NCBI RefSeq assembly: GCF_021545845.1
Contig: NZ_CP088923.1
Location: forward strand, 1,922,001 to 1,986,000
Reading direction: 5' to 3'
Length of the DNA stretch: 64,000 nucleotides
Source of the DNA: Rhodanobacter thiooxydans
Lineage (GTDB): Bacteria; Pseudomonadota; Gammaproteobacteria; Xanthomonadales; Rhodanobacteraceae
Both the position numbers and the translations under genes were made by a program. The first letter of the stretch is position 1. Each line of letters begins with the position of its first letter. The notes beneath the pieces are model-generated. The model was given only the letters and a program-made list of their open reading frames with translations. It was not told where the DNA came from and searched no databases. Below are positions 16,718 to 28,121 of this stretch, piece by piece.

Positions 16718-19714
16718 TCAGTCACGCAGTATGCGCAGCACGGCCTCGCCGAGGCGCACCATTTGCGCGCCATCGACGCCGCGGGTCACCAGGCTGCGGT
16801 AAATCTCGGACTTGAGCTGGCGTCGCTCGTCGTCGTTCTCGCGGTGGTTGGGGTATTTGCCGGCCGCCGCCATGATCTCGTGCGCCACGGGCAGCGCGTC
16901 CTTGATGCCATCGCCGTGCAGGTACCAGTAAATGGCGAACGTGGATGGATCCAGTCCCAGTTTCTCCCGTTCCACGTCAGCCTGCTCACGTTCGCCGACC
17001 AGTTGCGAAAGCTGCTCGATGGCCTGCTGCGTGTGTATCGTGCGCTGCTCCAGCGCATCGAGGATGGCGGTAGCGCGCTGGGCAATGTCGACCAGCACGG
17101 GTTGCTGCTCCGTCTGTTCCTCGGCCTCGGTTTCGATGGCTCGCACCAGGTTGATCACGGTGGCGTTGTCGTCGCCCTCCGAGCGCAGGGCCTGCAGGGT
17201 CTTGAGGTCGAATTCGACGGTTTTGCCGGTGGCCACCGGTGCGTAGCTGCTGGCCATCTCGCGCACCATCTGCTCGGTCTTGTGCGCAACGTCTTCGTAG
17301 AAGCGGCTCGGGCTGCTGTAGGCGTTGCGCATCATCAGGTACAGGTCGGCCAGTTGGCGGAAGTCCTCGACGTGTTCGCGCAACTCCGGCGAGGGCGAGA
17401 GGATTTCGTACAGGCTTTCGATCTGCCGATAGCTGTCGATGAATTCCTGGCGTGCCTCCGGTGCGAGGAATACGTCGTAAAGCATCGTTTCGAGCTGCTT
17501 GTCCTTGCCGCCATCCAGGGGTGCCAGGTAGTGCGCCTTCGCTTCCGCCAGCAGCCGACGGAACTCCGCCAGCAACAGGTCCAGATCCTCGATCACGCCG
17601 GAGACATCCTGCGAATCGAACGCCAGCGCCTTGTTCAGATCGCGCAGCATGCCAATGAAGTCGACGATCAGCCCTCCGGGCTTCTGCCGTCCTTCCGCAT
17701 CTTCGTAGGGGCGATTGACGCGCGAGATGGCCTGCAGCAGTACGTGGTCGCGCATCGGCTTGTCCAGGTACATCGCATACAGGATCGGCGCGTCGTAACC
17801 GGTCAGCAGCTTGTCGGTGACGATCAGGATCTTCGGTTGCTGTCCCGGCTTGCGGAACAGCTTGCGCACGCGTTTCTCGCAGGCCGCATCGATCTGGTGG
17901 CTGGCCACCAGCGGGTAGTCGATCGCGTCGGCGGCGCTCGACGTGTACACCGGCACCGAGTAGTCGGCTGGCAGGTACTTGTCCAGCGCTTGCTTGTACA
18001 GCGCGCACGCTTCACGATCCACGCCCACCAGGAACGCCTTGTAACCCAGTGGTTCGACGTTCTCGCGGAAGTGCTGAGCCACGAAGCGCGCCACCTCGTC
18101 CACGCGCTGGTCGGACTTGAGGAAGGCACGCAGGTTCACCGCCCGATCGAGAATCCGGTTCAGGTCGTTGATGTCGCTGATGCCCTCGCTCTCGGCCAGC
18201 GCATAGAACTCCTGCTCCAGCTTCTCCACCGGCAGCAGCACCCTCGCCGGCGCCAGCGTGTGGCGCAGGCGCACCGTGGTGCCGTCGGCCACGGACTCGG
18301 CAATCGAATACTTGTCCAGGTAGCCCGACGTGTCCTCGCGGCCAAAGGTCTTGAACGTGCCCTTGCCGTAGGCGGTCTTGTCCACCGGCGTGCCGGTAAA
18401 GCCGATCAGGGTGGCGTGGGGCAGGGCGCCCATCAGGTAATTGCCCAGGTCGCCGCCGGTGGAGCGATGCGCCTCGTCGATCAGCACGTACACGTTGCTG
18501 CGCGTGGACAAGTTGGCGTCCAGCTTGTCGAACTTGTGGATCATGGTGACGATCAGGCCGCTGAACTCCTGCTTCAGCAGCGACTTCAGCCGTTTCTTGC
18601 TGGTGGCCAGCTCCACCGCAATGCCGCTGCCCTGCAGGTCGCCGAGCAGGGCATCCACCCAGCCGGACAACTGGCCTTCCAGCTCGTTGCGATCCACCAC
18701 CAGCAGCACGGTGGCGCCGGCGAACCGCTGCGGGTTTTCCAGCATCAGCCGCGCAGCGGTCACCATGGTGAAGGTCTTGCCCGAGCCTTGCGTGTGCCAC
18801 ACCAGGCCGCTGCGCTTGGCCGGGTCGGCGCAGCGCTCGGCCACCTTGATCGCCGCGCGGGTCTGGTGCTGGCGCAGGATGGTCTTGCGCAGCTCGTCGT
18901 CCTGCTCGAAAAACAGAATCCAGTCGCGCAGCATGCGCAGGAAGCGGGCGTGTTCGAAGAAATGCTTGACCCGGTCTTCGTAGTTGCCCGGCCGCTCCTG
19001 CGCATCCATGCGCCCGCGGCACTTGGGCATCCTGCCCATCGGTTGCTCTTCCTTCCAGTTGAAGACGAACTTGCGCTGGGTATTCCAGGTGACGCCGTAG
19101 AAATATTCGATCAGGTGGGTGATGTTGAACACCTGCGGCGACGTGAGCATTTCCGGCGTTTCCAGCTCGTAGCGGCGCAACTGCACCAGTGCCTTGCTCA
19201 TCGCGTCCTTCGATTTGGGATTCTTGTTCTCGACGATCGCCACTGGCATGCCGTTGATCACGAACACCACGTCGGCGCGATTGCCCTTGCGCGTGCCGTT
19301 GCGGTACGCCCATTCCCAGGTGACCTGGAAGATGTTGCTGCCGGTCGCGTTGTCGTAATCGACCAACCGCACATTGCGCTGGCGCTTTTCGCTGTCCACG
19401 TAAATCGTCTTCTTGCCGCGCAGCCAGTCCAGCACTTCGCGATTGCCGACGATGGTGTTGGGCAGGCTTTCCAGCCGCTGCACGATGCCGGGCACGTCGG
19501 CCGGCGTCACCACGCCGGGATTCAGGCGCAGCAGCGCCGCTTCCAGCTCGTCGTAGAAGAACAGGCCGCCTTCGCCGCGACGCTTGCGCAGGGCATCCGC
19601 CTCGTTCACGCGCGCCCAGCCGGCCGCGGCAGCGTGGTCGACCAGCGGGAACTGTACGGTGGTGGCTTCGACCGCCAGTTTGGTCGCTTTGAAGGGCTCT
19701 GGTTTCTTCTTCAT
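16718..19714 (-). CDS. hsdR: Type I restriction endonuclease, R (motor/nuclease) subunit
   Basis: A 998-residue protein. The N-terminal nuclease domain has the PD-(D/E)xK-type ADVVFVINGMPVAIVENKN segment (around residue 150-162). Two RecA-like helicase domains follow, with Walker A VWHTQGSGKTFT (around 305) and the DEAH box LIDEAHRS (around 411), then motifs such as GFTGTP and the long helical C-terminus that docks on HsdM. It translocates DNA using ATP and cuts at a distance from unmethylated sites when bound to M2S. Length and layout are complete, with no disruption. It lies downstream of hsdM, hsdS and a DUF3800 gene in the same direction, separated from the latter by a structured terminator, so it may also have its own promoter. 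Confidence 0.95.
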   Translation of the reverse strand: MKKKPEPFKATKLAVEATTVQFPLVDHAAAAGWARVNEADALRKRRGEGGLFFYDELEAALLRLNPGVVTPADVPGIVQRLESLPNTIVGNREVLDWLRGKKTIYVDSEKRQRNVRLVDYDNATGSNIFQVTWEWAYRNGTRKGNRADVVFVINGMPVAIVENKNPKSKDAMSKALVQLRRYELETPEMLTSPQVFNITHLIEYFYGVTWNTQRKFVFNWKEEQPMGRMPKCRGRMDAQERPGNYEDRVKHFFEHARFLRMLRDWILFFEQDDELRKTILRQHQTRAAIKVAERCADPAKRSGLVWHTQGSGKTFTMVTAARLMLENPQRFAGATVLLVVDRNELEGQLSGWVDALLGDLQGSGIAVELATSKKRLKSLLKQEFSGLIVTMIHKFDKLDANLSTRSNVYVLIDEAHRSTGGDLGNYLMGALPHATLIGFTGTPVDKTAYGKGTFKTFGREDTSGYLDKYSIAESVADGTTVRLRHTLAPARVLLPVEKLEQEFYALAESEGISDINDLNRILDRAVNLRAFLKSDQRVDEVARFVAQHFRENVEPLGYKAFLVGVDREACALYKQALDKYLPADYSVPVYTSSAADAIDYPLVASHQIDAACEKRVRKLFRKPGQQPKILIVTDKLLTGYDAPILYAMYLDKPMRDHVLLQAISRVNRPYEDAEGRQKPGGLIVDFIGMLRDLNKALAFDSQDVSGVIEDLDLLLAEFRRLLAEAKAHYLAPLDGGKDKQLETMLYDVFLAPEARQEFIDSYRQIESLYEILSPSPELREHVEDFRQLADLYLMMRNAYSSPSRFYEDVAHKTEQMVREMASSYAPVATGKTVEFDLKTLQALRSEGDDNATVINLVRAIETEAEEQTEQQPVLVDIAQRATAILDALEQRTIHTQQAIEQLSQLVGEREQADVEREKLGLDPSTFAIYWYLHGDGIKDALPVAHEIMAAAGKYPNHRENDDERRQLKSEIYRSLVTRGVDGAQMVRLGEAVLRILRD

Positions 19715-19911
19715 GGGGTGTTTTTGTCTTAAATATATTTAAGAATCAATGAATTACTGAAGTGTCCTACTGTGGATGAGACGGCATGGATGCCTGCTCC
19801 CGTTCATTAGTAGTGCTATTGAAATCCGGATGGCCAGCAGTCATCATTCGTTTCAGTCGGGTGCTGCTTGCGGCTCGATATGGCTCGCCCAGCCTGACTT
19901 CAGAATTCAAG

Positions 19912-19985
19912 AAAAAGGTCCCACCCCGGTGACAAGAACCCATTGGGTTCTCTCCGAAAGGAGTAGCCGGGGTGGTCATTTTTTT
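19912..19985. terminator. Bidirectional terminator built as a three-way-junction hairpin
   Basis: An outer 9-bp stem CCACCCCGG (19921-19929)/CCGGGGTGG (19967-19975) encloses two perfect small hairpins: AGAACCC-ATT-GGGTTCT (19935-19951) and CTCC-GAAA-GGAG (19952-19963, a GNRA tetraloop). T7 follows on the plus strand (19979-19985) and A5 precedes the stem (19912-19916), so it can terminate in both directions. It lies between the DUF3800 gene and hsdR. The branched design is unusual for a plain terminator. Confidence 0.7.
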
Positions 19986-19998
19986 GTCTCCCGCGCAA

Positions 19999-20661
19999 TC
20001 AGTAGTACAACCGCGTTCCGGTTTGGAAGATATCGAACTCGCTGCGTATTGCCGGTGCAATCAGCCGATAGGATCGTTCGTCATGCCGTGCCCATTTCCG
20101 GTAGACGGCCCACGTGCAATAGTCGGCCACCTGTAGCTGGAAGTTCGACTTTGAGTCGTGGTGCAGTATCTGGAACGCGATCCCGTCCGGCAGCAACTTC
20201 GCCAGGGACTGCTTGATCGCCTTCTTGACCGCCTCACGATTGCGTTGGATCGGGATCTGGTCGGTGTAGACGATGACACTTGCGTAGTCCGTGAGCCGGT
20301 ACTGACGCAGGATGAATTCCAGGTGATACCCAAGCATCCGCGGATAGAATTTTTCCGGTGACTGCAACGCGGGGCCTGTCTTGCGCTTTTCGACGATGGT
20401 CGTGTCGATCCGGATGCCGTCGAGGTGTTCCTGGATGATCCCGAATACCCGGTTGCGAACGGCTTGGGCGTTTTCTGAAGCATGGAAGTACTCGAGATCG
20501 GTGCCCTGCTCGGCCAAGTGGTACTTGAGCTCGGTCAGTTTCGGGTAGACCGGAAATGGCCGCTCCGCAGTGATGCTGCCAACGATGAAATAGCGTGTCC
20601 CCTTTTGCGAGAAAGCGAAATCGCCCGCTTCGTCCAGGAAGATGTAGAGGCAGCGAGGCAT
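19999..20661 (-). CDS. DUF3800 protein inside the restriction operon
   Basis: A 220-residue protein of the DUF3800 family, which is related by pattern to RNase H-like nucleases. The N-terminal LYIFLDEAGDFAF motif gives the acidic Asp-Glu pair, and the C-terminal FQLQVADYCTWAVYRKW block carries another conserved Asp. Proteins of this family are frequent in defence loci; activity is not established. It sits between hsdS (88 nt upstream) and hsdR, and its third-base composition is more A/T-rich than the housekeeping genes around the island. A longer frame upstream (to 20838) overlaps hsdS and is rejected. Confidence 0.8.
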   Translation of the reverse strand: MPRCLYIFLDEAGDFAFSQKGTRYFIVGSITAERPFPVYPKLTELKYHLAEQGTDLEYFHASENAQAVRNRVFGIIQEHLDGIRIDTTIVEKRKTGPALQSPEKFYPRMLGYHLEFILRQYRLTDYASVIVYTDQIPIQRNREAVKKAIKQSLAKLLPDGIAFQILHHDSKSNFQLQVADYCTWAVYRKWARHDERSYRLIAPAIRSEFDIFQTGTRLYY

Positions 20662-20749
20662 CAGCAGTGATACCTCGACGGGATGCGGGGGATCATTTTG
20701 TCGACGCCGGCACAATGGTTCTGAAGCCGTATGATGCTGCTGCGCCCGG

Positions 20750-22192
20750 TCATTTTGTCGGCTCCGACGAAATGATCGAACCGGCTTGCGCCACTGCCTT
20801 GCCGACCATGTTCCTGACGTCAGGAATATGGTCGGCAATCTGCGCGGTGTCGATGTCGAGATCGGCCACGCGGATCTGCGCGGTCATCAGCTGGTGCAGG
20901 GTGGTTTGGAACAGGTCGTTGAGGGCGGCGCGCTTGCGCTGGTGGTGGACGAGCTTGCGGTCGATGGTGGCGAGGGCGGAGGCGATGGCGCGTTGTTCGT
21001 CGATGTCGCTTGGAAGACCAAACGTAAAGCCACGGATCAAGTCGGCATTCAAATTTTGCTGCTGCCCACCGTGAGCCAGTCCGCGCAGACGCTCATAGTT
21101 GTGAGTGAGTGAGTAGTACAAGAACTCCGGCCACGTGCTGTCGTCGTGCGGGCGGATGGCGGCGCATGCTTGGTTCATCGCGGCGTCGATGCCAAGCATC
21201 GCGACCTTGCCCCGCGTGATGCCTTGCCCGTACATCGCCAGCAACAGGGTGCCCTTCGGGACGATTTTCGCGGCTGAGGCACGCAAAGCTTCCGGTGTGA
21301 TTTTTTCCTCGGTGTCGTTGATGACGCCGTAGTCGACTTCCCCGGTTTTGACCCATGGAATCGTGCCGCCCAGCCAGTACGCAGGGGTGGATCGCGAAGG
21401 TGTTCCTCCAGAGCTCACTGACGCGATTTCACCGATGCTTGTCGGAGTCCAACTTTGCGGCATCGCGCCGACTTCGGTTTCCTTCAACGACTCGCTGCGC
21501 AGGCCATGGATGAAGAGGCGCTGCATGGCGGATTGCTTGAGATCGCGGGTGACGGCGATCAGGCGATCCTGGGTGGCGATGGCACGTTGTAGCTTCCACA
21601 GGATGGCGGCGATTTTTTGCTGCTCGGGTTTGGGAGGAACGGGAATTTCGAGTTCGCGCACGGCTCCTTCCGGCACGCGCTTGCGCCCGGTGGAACCTTC
21701 CATCTTCGATACGAGCGCATCGCGAATTTCGTGGTGCAGCAGCAGGTAGAACAGATAAAGGTTGATCGCATCATCCGTGTACGACTGCAACGGAATGATC
21801 TCGGTCGAGCCATAGCCAAAATTGCAAGGCATACCGCTTGCGAGCCCTTGCTTGCCGTTCTCGAACGACGGCGTGATTTTCGAAAGCAGGACATCGCCCG
21901 CTTCGAAGTAGGTGCCGCTCGCTATCGCTGACGGCTTTCGCAATTCGAAGCCGCAGGTTATCTGCCCTCCCGCCGGCACGCTTTCCATTGGTATGAATGG
22001 CAAGGGTGTATCCGGATCAAGCTTGAATCCGCGTGCTTTCTTGGTGACTCGGTAGTTCACGCCAAGTGGTGCGCGCTTCCAGTCCGATGGGAGGGTGCAC
22101 TGGAAGATGTTCAGCGAGATTGACGAATCCTCGTCATTCCCGCTTTCGCGGGAATGACGAGCGTTGGTGATTGTGCGTGGTTTGCGGCTCAT
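20750..22192 (-). CDS. hsdS: Type I restriction-modification specificity subunit
   Basis: A 480-residue protein with two target-recognition domains, each followed by a conserved helical spacer: TRD1 about 28-185 with the spacer [20 protein letters not shown], and TRD2 about 235-385 with the spacer [19 protein letters not shown]. It reads the bipartite DNA target for the M2S methylase and the R2M2S nuclease. The start codon overlaps the hsdM stop (ATGA, 22189-22192). Residues 13-22 (HSRESGNDE) are encoded by a dispersed palindrome, so the N-terminus has been extended or altered by a repeat insertion without breaking the frame. TRD sequences give no recognition site by inspection. Confidence 0.93.
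   Translation of the reverse strand: MSRKPRTITNARHSRESGNDEDSSISLNIFQCTLPSDWKRAPLGVNYRVTKKARGFKLDPDTPLPFIPMESVPAGGQITCGFELRKPSAIASGTYFEAGDVLLSKITPSFENGKQGLASGMPCNFGYGSTEIIPLQSYTDDAINLYLFYLLLHHEIRDALVSKMEGSTGRKRVPEGAVRELEIPVPPKPEQQKIAAILWKLQRAIATQDRLIAVTRDLKQSAMQRLFIHGLRSESLKETEVGAMPQSWTPTSIGEIASVSSGGTPSRSTPAYWLGGTIPWVKTGEVDYGVINDTEEKITPEALRASAAKIVPKGTLLLAMYGQGITRGKVAMLGIDAAMNQACAAIRPHDDSTWPEFLYYSLTHNYERLRGLAHGGQQQNLNADLIRGFTFGLPSDIDEQRAIASALATIDRKLVHHQRKRAALNDLFQTTLHQLMTAQIRVADLDIDTAQIADHIPDVRNMVGKAVAQAGSIISSEPTK
22132..22159. repeat. CGTCATTCCCGC palindrome inside hsdS
   Basis: A perfect 28-bp inverted repeat (CGTCATTCCCGC-TTTC-GCGGGAATGACG) encoding the HSRESGNDE stretch at the start of HsdS. 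The same arm sequence flanks the GIY-YIG gene at 51.6 and 52.0 kb. Confidence 0.9.
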
Positions 22193-24000
22193 AGCTGCGC
22201 CAACACCTTCGCCAGTTCCGCATCCAGCTTCGCCTCGTCCTTCTTCAGTGCGGCCAACTCCTTCACGATGGCGGGAATCTCGCGCAGCGTCTTGGCATCG
22301 CCGTTGGCCAGGTAGCGCGAGGGTGACAGGTTGTAGTCGTTCTCCTCGGCCTTGGCCTTGTCGATCACGGCGACCAGGCCGTCCACGGCTTCGCCTTTCA
22401 GCCAGGCGCTGGCGATGCGACCGATGGCGTCGTCGGTGAGGTGGTTTTTGGGGTTGCCTTTCCTGAACTCGCGGCTGGCGTTGACCAGCATGATCTTGCC
22501 CTTGCGGCCCTTCGGCTTGTTCCTGCGCAACACCACGATGATGCCGGCGGCGGTGGTGTTGTAGAACAGGTTGTCGGGCAACAGGATCACGCCGTCGATC
22601 AGGTCGTGTTCGACGAACCAGCGGCGGATGTTGCGCTCCTTGTCCTCGTTCTTGCTGCCGGAGCCGCGGGTGACCGCGCCGGTGTCCAGCACCACGGCAG
22701 CGCGGCCGTTGTCGCCGAGGCTGGCGATGGTGTGCTGCAGCCAGGCCCAGTCGGCCTTGCCGGTGGTGACGCCACCGGTTTCCTCGAAGCGGCCGAACGG
22801 GTCGTTCTCGTAGATGGCCGGGTCGAAGCTCTGATTCCACATCGGGTTGGCGATGATCAGGTCGAAGCGCTTGAGCGCGTTGCCGTCGCGGTATTTCGGG
22901 TTGCGCATGGAGTCGCCGCGCAGCACTTCGCCCTGCATGTCGTGGATGATCCGGTTCATGCAGGCGATGGCGTAGCTGGAGCCGGTGAGCTCCTGACCGT
23001 ACAGCTTGAGTGGAATCTTGCTGAGCGGGTCGAGCCGGCGGCACACCAGCTGCAGCTTGATCAGCAGGCCGAAGCTGCCGCAGGCGTAGTCGTAGGCCTG
23101 CTCGCCGGGGCGCGGGCGCAGGATTTCGGCCATCAGGAAGCCGACTTCGCGCGGGGTGAAGAATTCGCCGGCGCTCTGGCCCTGGCCTTCGGCGAATTTG
23201 CGCAGCAGGTATTCGTAGCAGCGACCGAGGAAATCCGGTTCCACGTCGTGCAGGCCGAGTCGGTAGCGCGGGTCGCTGAAGGTTTCGACGACGCCCTTGA
23301 GCGCCTTGTCGGAAATCTCGCGCTCGCCGTTGCGCGATTCGTTGAAATCCACCGTGTCGATCACGCCGGCCAGGTCGGGGTTGGCCTTGACCAGCGCGCG
23401 TACGGTGGTGGTGAGCTGTTCGCCCAGCGTTTTCGGCGTCCGCTTCGGCGGCCACGCAAACGTCTCGCGCCCGCTGATGACCGGCCAGCGGGTTTCCGGC
23501 GGCAGATAGAAGCGCACCAGCGTCGGGTCGGCGTCCAGCACCGCAAGGGCGGTGACGCGGTCGCCGTACGTTTCGGCGAGGCGCTGCACTTCATCGTCGA
23601 ACACGTCGGACAGGCGCTTGATGAACAGCAGCGGCAGCAGATAATCCTTGAACTTGGGCGCATCCTTTTCGCCGCGAATCTGACAGGCCGCATCCCACAG
23701 CATCTGTTCCATCGGTTTGGTGCTCAATACCGGGCTGTGCGCAACGCCGCGGCGACGGCGGCTGGGTTTGGCTTCGCTGGGCGGGGGAGGGGCGTTGCCG
23801 ATGTCGTCGGGAACCAGGCCGGCTTCTTCCATCAGCTCCAGGATTGCCTGCTGCTGGGCCTTCTGCGGCTTGGACTTGCCCAGTTCCCAGCGGTTGATGG
23901 TGGCGTAGGCTACGTTGAGGCGGGCGGCAAGCTGCTCTTGGCTCAGGTTGAACTGGGCGCGGAGCAGGGCGATGAGCTCGGCGGCTTGATCATTATTCAT
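22189..24000 (-). CDS. hsdM: Type I DNA methyltransferase M subunit with fused N-terminal HTH (XRE) domain
   Basis: A 603-residue protein. Residues 4-58 are a Cro/C1-type helix-turn-helix ([25 protein letters not shown] is the HTH core, split here as [11 protein letters not shown] and YATINRWE), followed by a Pro/Arg linker to about 95. An HsdM fold then follows: helical N-domain, [11 protein letters not shown], motif [11 protein letters not shown] (around 302-311) and motif [11 protein letters not shown] (around 381-389). Normal HsdM has DPACGTGG and NPPF/Y, so both SAM-binding and catalytic motifs are variant; activity should not be assumed. It would methylate adenine in the HsdS target. 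Start chosen at ATG 23998-24000; palindromes at the start suggest self-control by the HTH domain. Confidence 0.9.
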   Translation of the reverse strand: MNNDQAAELIALLRAQFNLSQEQLAARLNVAYATINRWELGKSKPQKAQQQAILELMEEAGLVPDDIGNAPPPPSEAKPSRRRRGVAHSPVLSTKPMEQMLWDAACQIRGEKDAPKFKDYLLPLLFIKRLSDVFDDEVQRLAETYGDRVTALAVLDADPTLVRFYLPPETRWPVISGRETFAWPPKRTPKTLGEQLTTTVRALVKANPDLAGVIDTVDFNESRNGEREISDKALKGVVETFSDPRYRLGLHDVEPDFLGRCYEYLLRKFAEGQGQSAGEFFTPREVGFLMAEILRPRPGEQAYDYACGSFGLLIKLQLVCRRLDPLSKIPLKLYGQELTGSSYAIACMNRIIHDMQGEVLRGDSMRNPKYRDGNALKRFDLIIANPMWNQSFDPAIYENDPFGRFEETGGVTTGKADWAWLQHTIASLGDNGRAAVVLDTGAVTRGSGSKNEDKERNIRRWFVEHDLIDGVILLPDNLFYNTTAAGIIVVLRRNKPKGRKGKIMLVNASREFRKGNPKNHLTDDAIGRIASAWLKGEAVDGLVAVIDKAKAEENDYNLSPSRYLANGDAKTLREIPAIVKELAALKKDEAKLDAELAKVLAQL

Positions 24001-24035
24001 GCCATGAATGCTATAGCATAATAATGCTGCGTCAA
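23995..24035 (-). promoter_or_regulatory. hsdM promoter with overlapping palindromes
   Basis: Read on the minus strand: -35 TTGACG (24030-24035), 16-bp spacer, -10 TAGCAT (24008-24013), which puts the transcription start next to the ATG (23998-24000), so the mRNA may be leaderless. Three palindromes overlap it: GCAT-AATA-ATGC (24016-24027), ATGCTATAGCAT (24008-24019) and ATTCATG-C-CATGAAT (23995-24009). These are candidate operators for the HTH domain fused to HsdM. Confidence 0.55.
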
Positions 24036-24132
24036 GCGCGCTGCCGGTATCGTTGGTGTCGATGAGACGCAGCAACTAGCCCGAGGCGCGGGCCAGTTAC
24101 GGTTGTCATGCCGGTTTCGAGGAAGATGCGAC

Positions 24133-24794
24133 TCAGAGCCCGTTGTTGTTGGCGGCGTCGGCGAACTGTTTCAGGTAATCCTCGAATGCACGCTGGTAGG
24201 CCAGCTGCCAGTTGGCTTCACGGGCGACCTGGATGGCGTTGTGGCCGTATCCGGTCACGGTGATCTGACGATGTCCGTGTGGACTGTCGATCTTGAGCCG
24301 GGTGTCGAGCTTTGCCTCGATACTGGCGCTCCAGAAGCCGGGCGTGAACCACGCCCGGAACTGTCGAATGTCAACGGTGACGTGCGGAGTACCTGCCGGG
24401 GCACTCGCGGCGTCCACGACGTTGTAGCCACGGCTGGCGAACGCATTGGTCAGCATTTTCCGTGTCACCGTTTCCACGTTCTCGCCGGGCGTGAGCAGGA
24501 TGTCGCCGAAGGCTTTGCCGAAGCCGCCACGCTTGCGTGCGATGGCCTGCTTACGTTGTGTGGCGTCGAGCGCGTAGCTGGCGCCTTTCTTCAATGAGGG
24601 GTGCTGGGGTTGTCCGGATCGGTTTCAAACACGCGCACGTCGTGGATGGTATCGATGACCACCGATTTGCCACAGCCGACCACGGCCGAACCAGGTGCTG
24701 GCAGGTCAAGTGACATGTGGCTGCGCGTGGTTGCGCAGCCTGACATGAGCGTAGGGACAAAGACGACGACGAGGCCGTGGACGAGGTGCTTCAT
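24133..24794 (-). pseudogene. YajG-like outer-membrane lipoprotein, one-base frameshift
   Basis: Two overlapping reading frames together make one YajG-type lipoprotein. The first (24794 down to 24591) has a signal peptide with lipobox LMSGC and the VVIDTIHDVRVFETDPDNPSTP segment. The second (24594 down to 24133) continues KKGASYALDATQRKQAIARK, then EAKLDTRLKI and the C-terminal FEDYLKQFADAAN. The break is in a short C run (CACCCCTCA near 24594-24600). Adding one C gives STPSLKKGAS without a stop. It may be a true mutation or a sequencing error, as nothing else is damaged. The product would be a surface or periplasmic lipoprotein of unknown role. Confidence 0.7.
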
Positions 24795-24882
24795 ACGGTT
24801 TTCCCCTGTAGCGATGCTGTTGCGGATCTGAATGGAACAGGGAGGGGTGTCGCAAATGCCGCGGCGAAAGGGAGGCCAGGGC

Positions 24883-24914
24883 TTGACTCTGGACCTTGAT
24901 CAATGGTGTAGACT
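24883..24914 (+). promoter_or_regulatory. MerR-type promoter with 20-bp spacer
   Basis: -35 TTGACT (24883-24888) and -10 TAGACT (24909-24914) are 20 bp apart, the over-long spacing that MerR activators correct by DNA untwisting. The spacer carries the imperfect dyad GGACCTTGATCAATGGTG. The transcription start should fall at about 24921, two bases before the merR ATG, and no Shine-Dalgarno sequence is present. Confidence 0.75.
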
Positions 24915-24922
24915 CTCTCTCC

Positions 24923-25344
24923 ATGAATACGCAAACCTCCCCACTGACCATCGGTGCCGTCGCCAAGCGCGTCGGCGTGGCGATCGACACCATCCGCTTC
25001 TACGAGCGCGAGGGACTGCTGCCGGAGCCGCAGCGGCGGGCGTCCGGTTATCGCAGCTACGGCGAGGGCGCGGTCGTGCAGTTGCGCTTCATCCGTCGCG
25101 CCAAGGATCTGGGCTTCACGCTGGAGGAGATCCGCGAGCTGCTGGCCTTGTCGGCCGATCGCCAGCACGGGGTGAAGGCGGTGAAACAACGCGCGCAGCA
25201 GCGGCTGGTGGCGATCGAGCAGCGCATCGCCGAACTGCAGCGCGTGCGCGACGGACTGGCGCAGCTGGTGACAGCGTGCCCGGGACATGGCAAGCCGGAG
25301 CAATGTCCGATCCTGCGTGCCTTGGGCGACGAGGAGGTGAAGTC

Positions 25345-25348
<4 letters not shown>
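24923..25348 (+). CDS. MerR-family metal-responsive regulator (CueR-like)
   Basis: A 141-residue transcription regulator. The N-terminal winged HTH ([22 protein letters not shown], here given as two parts [11 protein letters not shown] and DTIRFYERE) is followed by a long dimerisation helix and a C-terminal metal-binding tail [14 protein letters not shown], whose two Cys and His resemble the heavy-metal MerR group. It should sense copper or another soft metal and untwist its own 20-bp-spacer promoter to switch on the ATPase gene, with which it overlaps by ATGA (25345-25348). The metal is inferred from the neighbour. The ATG at 24923 lies at the predicted transcription start. Confidence 0.88.
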
Positions 25349-28023
<2,675 letters not shown>

Positions 28024-28121
28024 CGCCGTGCCCGCAATGGGCAGTGCGAGGGGCGTTCATTCGTTCGTTTGTTCGGGTGATGCTTTAAACTTTGTGCTTC
28101 CCTTTTGCATGAAGTCACTGC

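Noticed and set aside
20748..20778. Imperfect hairpin CGGTCATTTTGTCGG...CCGACGAAATGATCG over the hsdS stop as a terminator
   Set aside because: Mismatched stem without a T run; it also partly codes for the HsdS C-terminus.
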